Assembly (NCBI RefSeq): GCF_965201005.1
Contig: NZ_OZ241747.1
Span: 1,364,001-1,428,000 of the forward strand
Direction: 5' to 3'
From: Mucilaginibacter_A sp965201005
GTDB taxonomy: Bacteria > Bacteroidota > Bacteroidia > Sphingobacteriales > Sphingobacteriaceae
Length of the DNA stretch: 64,000 bases
A program made the translations under genes and the position numbers. A model generated the notes under the pieces. It did no database searches. It saw only the letters and a list, made by a program, of their open reading frames with translations, and had not been told where the DNA came from. Of the stretch, positions 63,293-64,000 are shown piece after piece (the stretch's first letter is position 1; the number at the start of each line of letters is the position of its first letter).

Positions 63293-63505
63293 TTATTTTT
63301 CGTCAAGGTGACTGAAATAATCTTCTTGATCATAACCTTTTTCTACATAAATATCTTTTATATTTTCGGCTGTCAATGCTTCTTTTACCGATAGTTTTTG
63401 GTTGATAAATGCCAGGATACTTTTTACAAAATCTAAATCAAATTGTGTTTTGCTGAATTTGATCTGATATTCATTGTCCTTTATTTCAAAACTGGAGTTC
63501 ATCAT
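63293..63505 (-). CDS. Small protein of unknown function (70 aa)
   Basis: Start at either of two adjacent ATGs (63505 or 63502). Charged, mixed alpha/beta: SSFEIKDNEYQIKFSKTQFD then LDFVKSILAFINQKLSVKEA. KEA is written by motif copy 63376-63387. Lies 3 bases from the convergent gene at 62735 and 88 bases downstream of lysS on the same strand. Confidence 0.6.
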   Translation of the reverse strand: MMNSSFEIKDNEYQIKFSKTQFDLDFVKSILAFINQKLSVKEALTAENIKDIYVEKGYDQEDYFSHLDEK

Positions 63506-63593
63506 CTTTATTTAAAATTATAATACAAAACAAAGACCGGCAATTGTTATTAACCGGTCTTTAATTTTATGTTAAATATTGATGACCAACGCT

Positions 63594-64000
63594 TTAGTCA
63601 AACCATTTCATCACAGTTTCTTTGGAAGGGATGACAAGGTCAAGTTTTAGCTTCTTTCGCATTCCGCCCAGATCATTGAATACTTTGTTTGGCACTGATT
63701 TTTTAAGATCGTCAACGGTATTAAACCCCATTTTTTGGATCACCGGAACCCATTCTTCCGGCACGCCAATCGCCATAAAATCTTCCGTGTTAGCAACCAC
63801 AGCTTTCTTTTCGGGCCGCATCTGCGGAAAAAACAATACTTCCTGAATAGTGCTTTGGTTAGTCATCAGCATTACCAAACGGTCAATCCCAATTCCTAAA
63901 CCAGCAGTTGGCGGCATTCCATATTCCAAAGCGCGTAAAAAATCTTCATCCACAACCATTGCCTCTTCATCGCCGCGGCTGGCCAGCAGCAACTGCTCTT
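63594..64000 (-). CDS. lysS: Lysyl-tRNA synthetase (class II), C-terminal fragment
   Basis: The frame runs off the right edge. Visible: EQLLLASRGDEEAMVVDEDF in readable parts SRGDEEAMVVDEDF, ALEYGMPPTAGLGIGIDRLV and motif 3 GIGIDRLVMLMT, then VLFFPQMRPEKK, all diagnostic of class II LysRS. A C-terminal extension of about 80 residues (AIGVPEEWVPVIQKMGFNT, then GGMRKKLKLDLVIPSKETV), common in Bacteroidota LysRS, follows. Confidence 0.95.
   Translation of the reverse strand, partial: EQLLLASRGDEEAMVVDEDFLRALEYGMPPTAGLGIGIDRLVMLMTNQSTIQEVLFFPQMRPEKKAVVANTEDFMAIGVPEEWVPVIQKMGFNTVDDLKKSVPNKVFNDLGGMRKKLKLDLVIPSKETVMKWFD

Larger units (their letters stand above)
586..63387. repeat. Dispersed 12-bp motif family TAAAA(GA/AC)AGYAT, 71 copies
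   Basis: Start positions of the 12-mer, + strand numbering, either orientation. TAAAAGAAGCAT class: 1247, 2630, 2714, 5536, 5602, 7245, 7377, 8101, 10831, 10903, 14973, 15399, 15482, 16648, 18695, 18773, 21565, 22934, 23211, 25460, 25937, 26641, 27198, 30191, 31664, 33247, 33980, 38629, 41230, 42681, 45170, 47056, 49957, 50383, 50428, 50463, 54211, 54368, 54434, 56637, 56672, 60281, 60501, 63376. TAAAAACAGYAT class: 586, 17564, 17582, 20158, 21487, 26302, 26658, 29905, 31416, 35157, 38564, 39826, 43471, 44247, 47116, 53278, 55670, 55880, 56748, 60511, 61218, 61976. TAAAAGAAGTAT class: 30119, 39712, 45860, 49086, 57763. One-mismatch relatives occur, for example at 7293, 19460, 30335, 34030, 35062, 35131, 37657, 42042, 57957 and 61476. 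Many copies carry TTTTTA about 5 bases 5' of TAAAA, and C or T after the final T. Function unknown: uptake-signal-like or REP-like are the leading ideas. Counted by eye. Confidence 0.95.

Noticed and set aside
586..63387. The 12-bp repeats as a CRISPR array
   Set aside because: Copies are only 12 bp, occur in both orientations, are spread over the whole window and have no regular spacers or cas genes.
586..63387. The repeat as a Bacteroidota promoter element
   Set aside because: It does not resemble the -33 TTTG / -7 TAnnTTTG consensus, occurs equally at gene ends and inside genes, and has no fixed orientation or distance to starts.

Overview
The window looks like chromosome from a member of the Bacteroidota, most likely the order Sphingobacteriales (Pedobacter/Mucilaginibacter-like). 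Evidence: a PorP/SprF-family protein of the type IX secretion/gliding system, an Oar-like TonB-dependent receptor, a macroglobulin/TonB-plug protein, the DUF3822-rsmD-coaD gene order, class II glutamine synthetase, TAnnTTTG-type -7 promoter boxes and almost no Shine-Dalgarno sequences. The genus is inference. Coding density is high. I saw no rRNA, tRNA, CRISPR, prophage or transposase gene.

Layout. 0-7.5 kb: end of a carotenoid desaturase, a histidine kinase, a zeta-toxin-like gene with a stop codon in its P-loop plus a 55-aa partner, a Crp/Fnr-type regulator bracketed by two identical operator-like palindromes and followed by an SDR, an MBL-fold hydrolase, an HxlR regulator, and an esterase with a frameshift. 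7.5-15 kb: a secreted small protein between clpB and a duplicated scrap of the clpB 3' end, a RecD/Dda-like helicase, DUF3822-rsmD-coaD, and a NUDIX hydrolase. 15-27 kb: pyrE, msrA, glycosyltransferase 9, a Met/Thr/Gly repeat protein, namZ-fmt, a LolC/E-type permease, a J-domain protein and several small enzymes. 27-41 kb: surface proteins, GSII and Amt (nitrogen assimilation), methyltransferase lipoprotein, aldo/keto reductase, TonB receptor, PorP/SprF, SpmAB-like protein. 41-64 kb: copper ATPase, ArnT-like transferase, aspartic protease with PDZ, TMEM175-like channel, TruC-like synthase, MscS-type channel, HNH nuclease, GH1-like hydrolase, PhzF, MFS-MarC pair, APC permease, PBP4-type peptidase, ung, and the end of lysS.

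The main signal is not a gene. A 12-bp motif, TAAAA(GA or AC)AG(C/T)AT, occurs by my count 71 times on both strands: 44 exact TAAAAGAAGCAT, 22 TAAAAACAGYAT and 5 TAAAAGAAGTAT. Fewer than one copy would be expected by chance. About two thirds lie in the small intergenic fraction, often next to stop codons. The rest sit inside reading frames and impose recurrent peptides (DKRSI, IKEA/LKEAS, NASF, MLLL). Many copies carry a second half, TTTTTA plus about 5 variable bases, on the 5' side. Many are in inverted pairs, and five pairs belong to a ~150-bp symmetrical element with outer arms AGCCTGTTTA/TAAACAGGCT at constant spacing (15.4, 18.7, 30.1, 50.4 and 56.6 kb). Density and layout resemble DNA uptake sequences of Neisseria/Pasteurellaceae or REP/BIME-type repeats; I know of no such system described in this group. 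Which explanation is right cannot be decided from this window.
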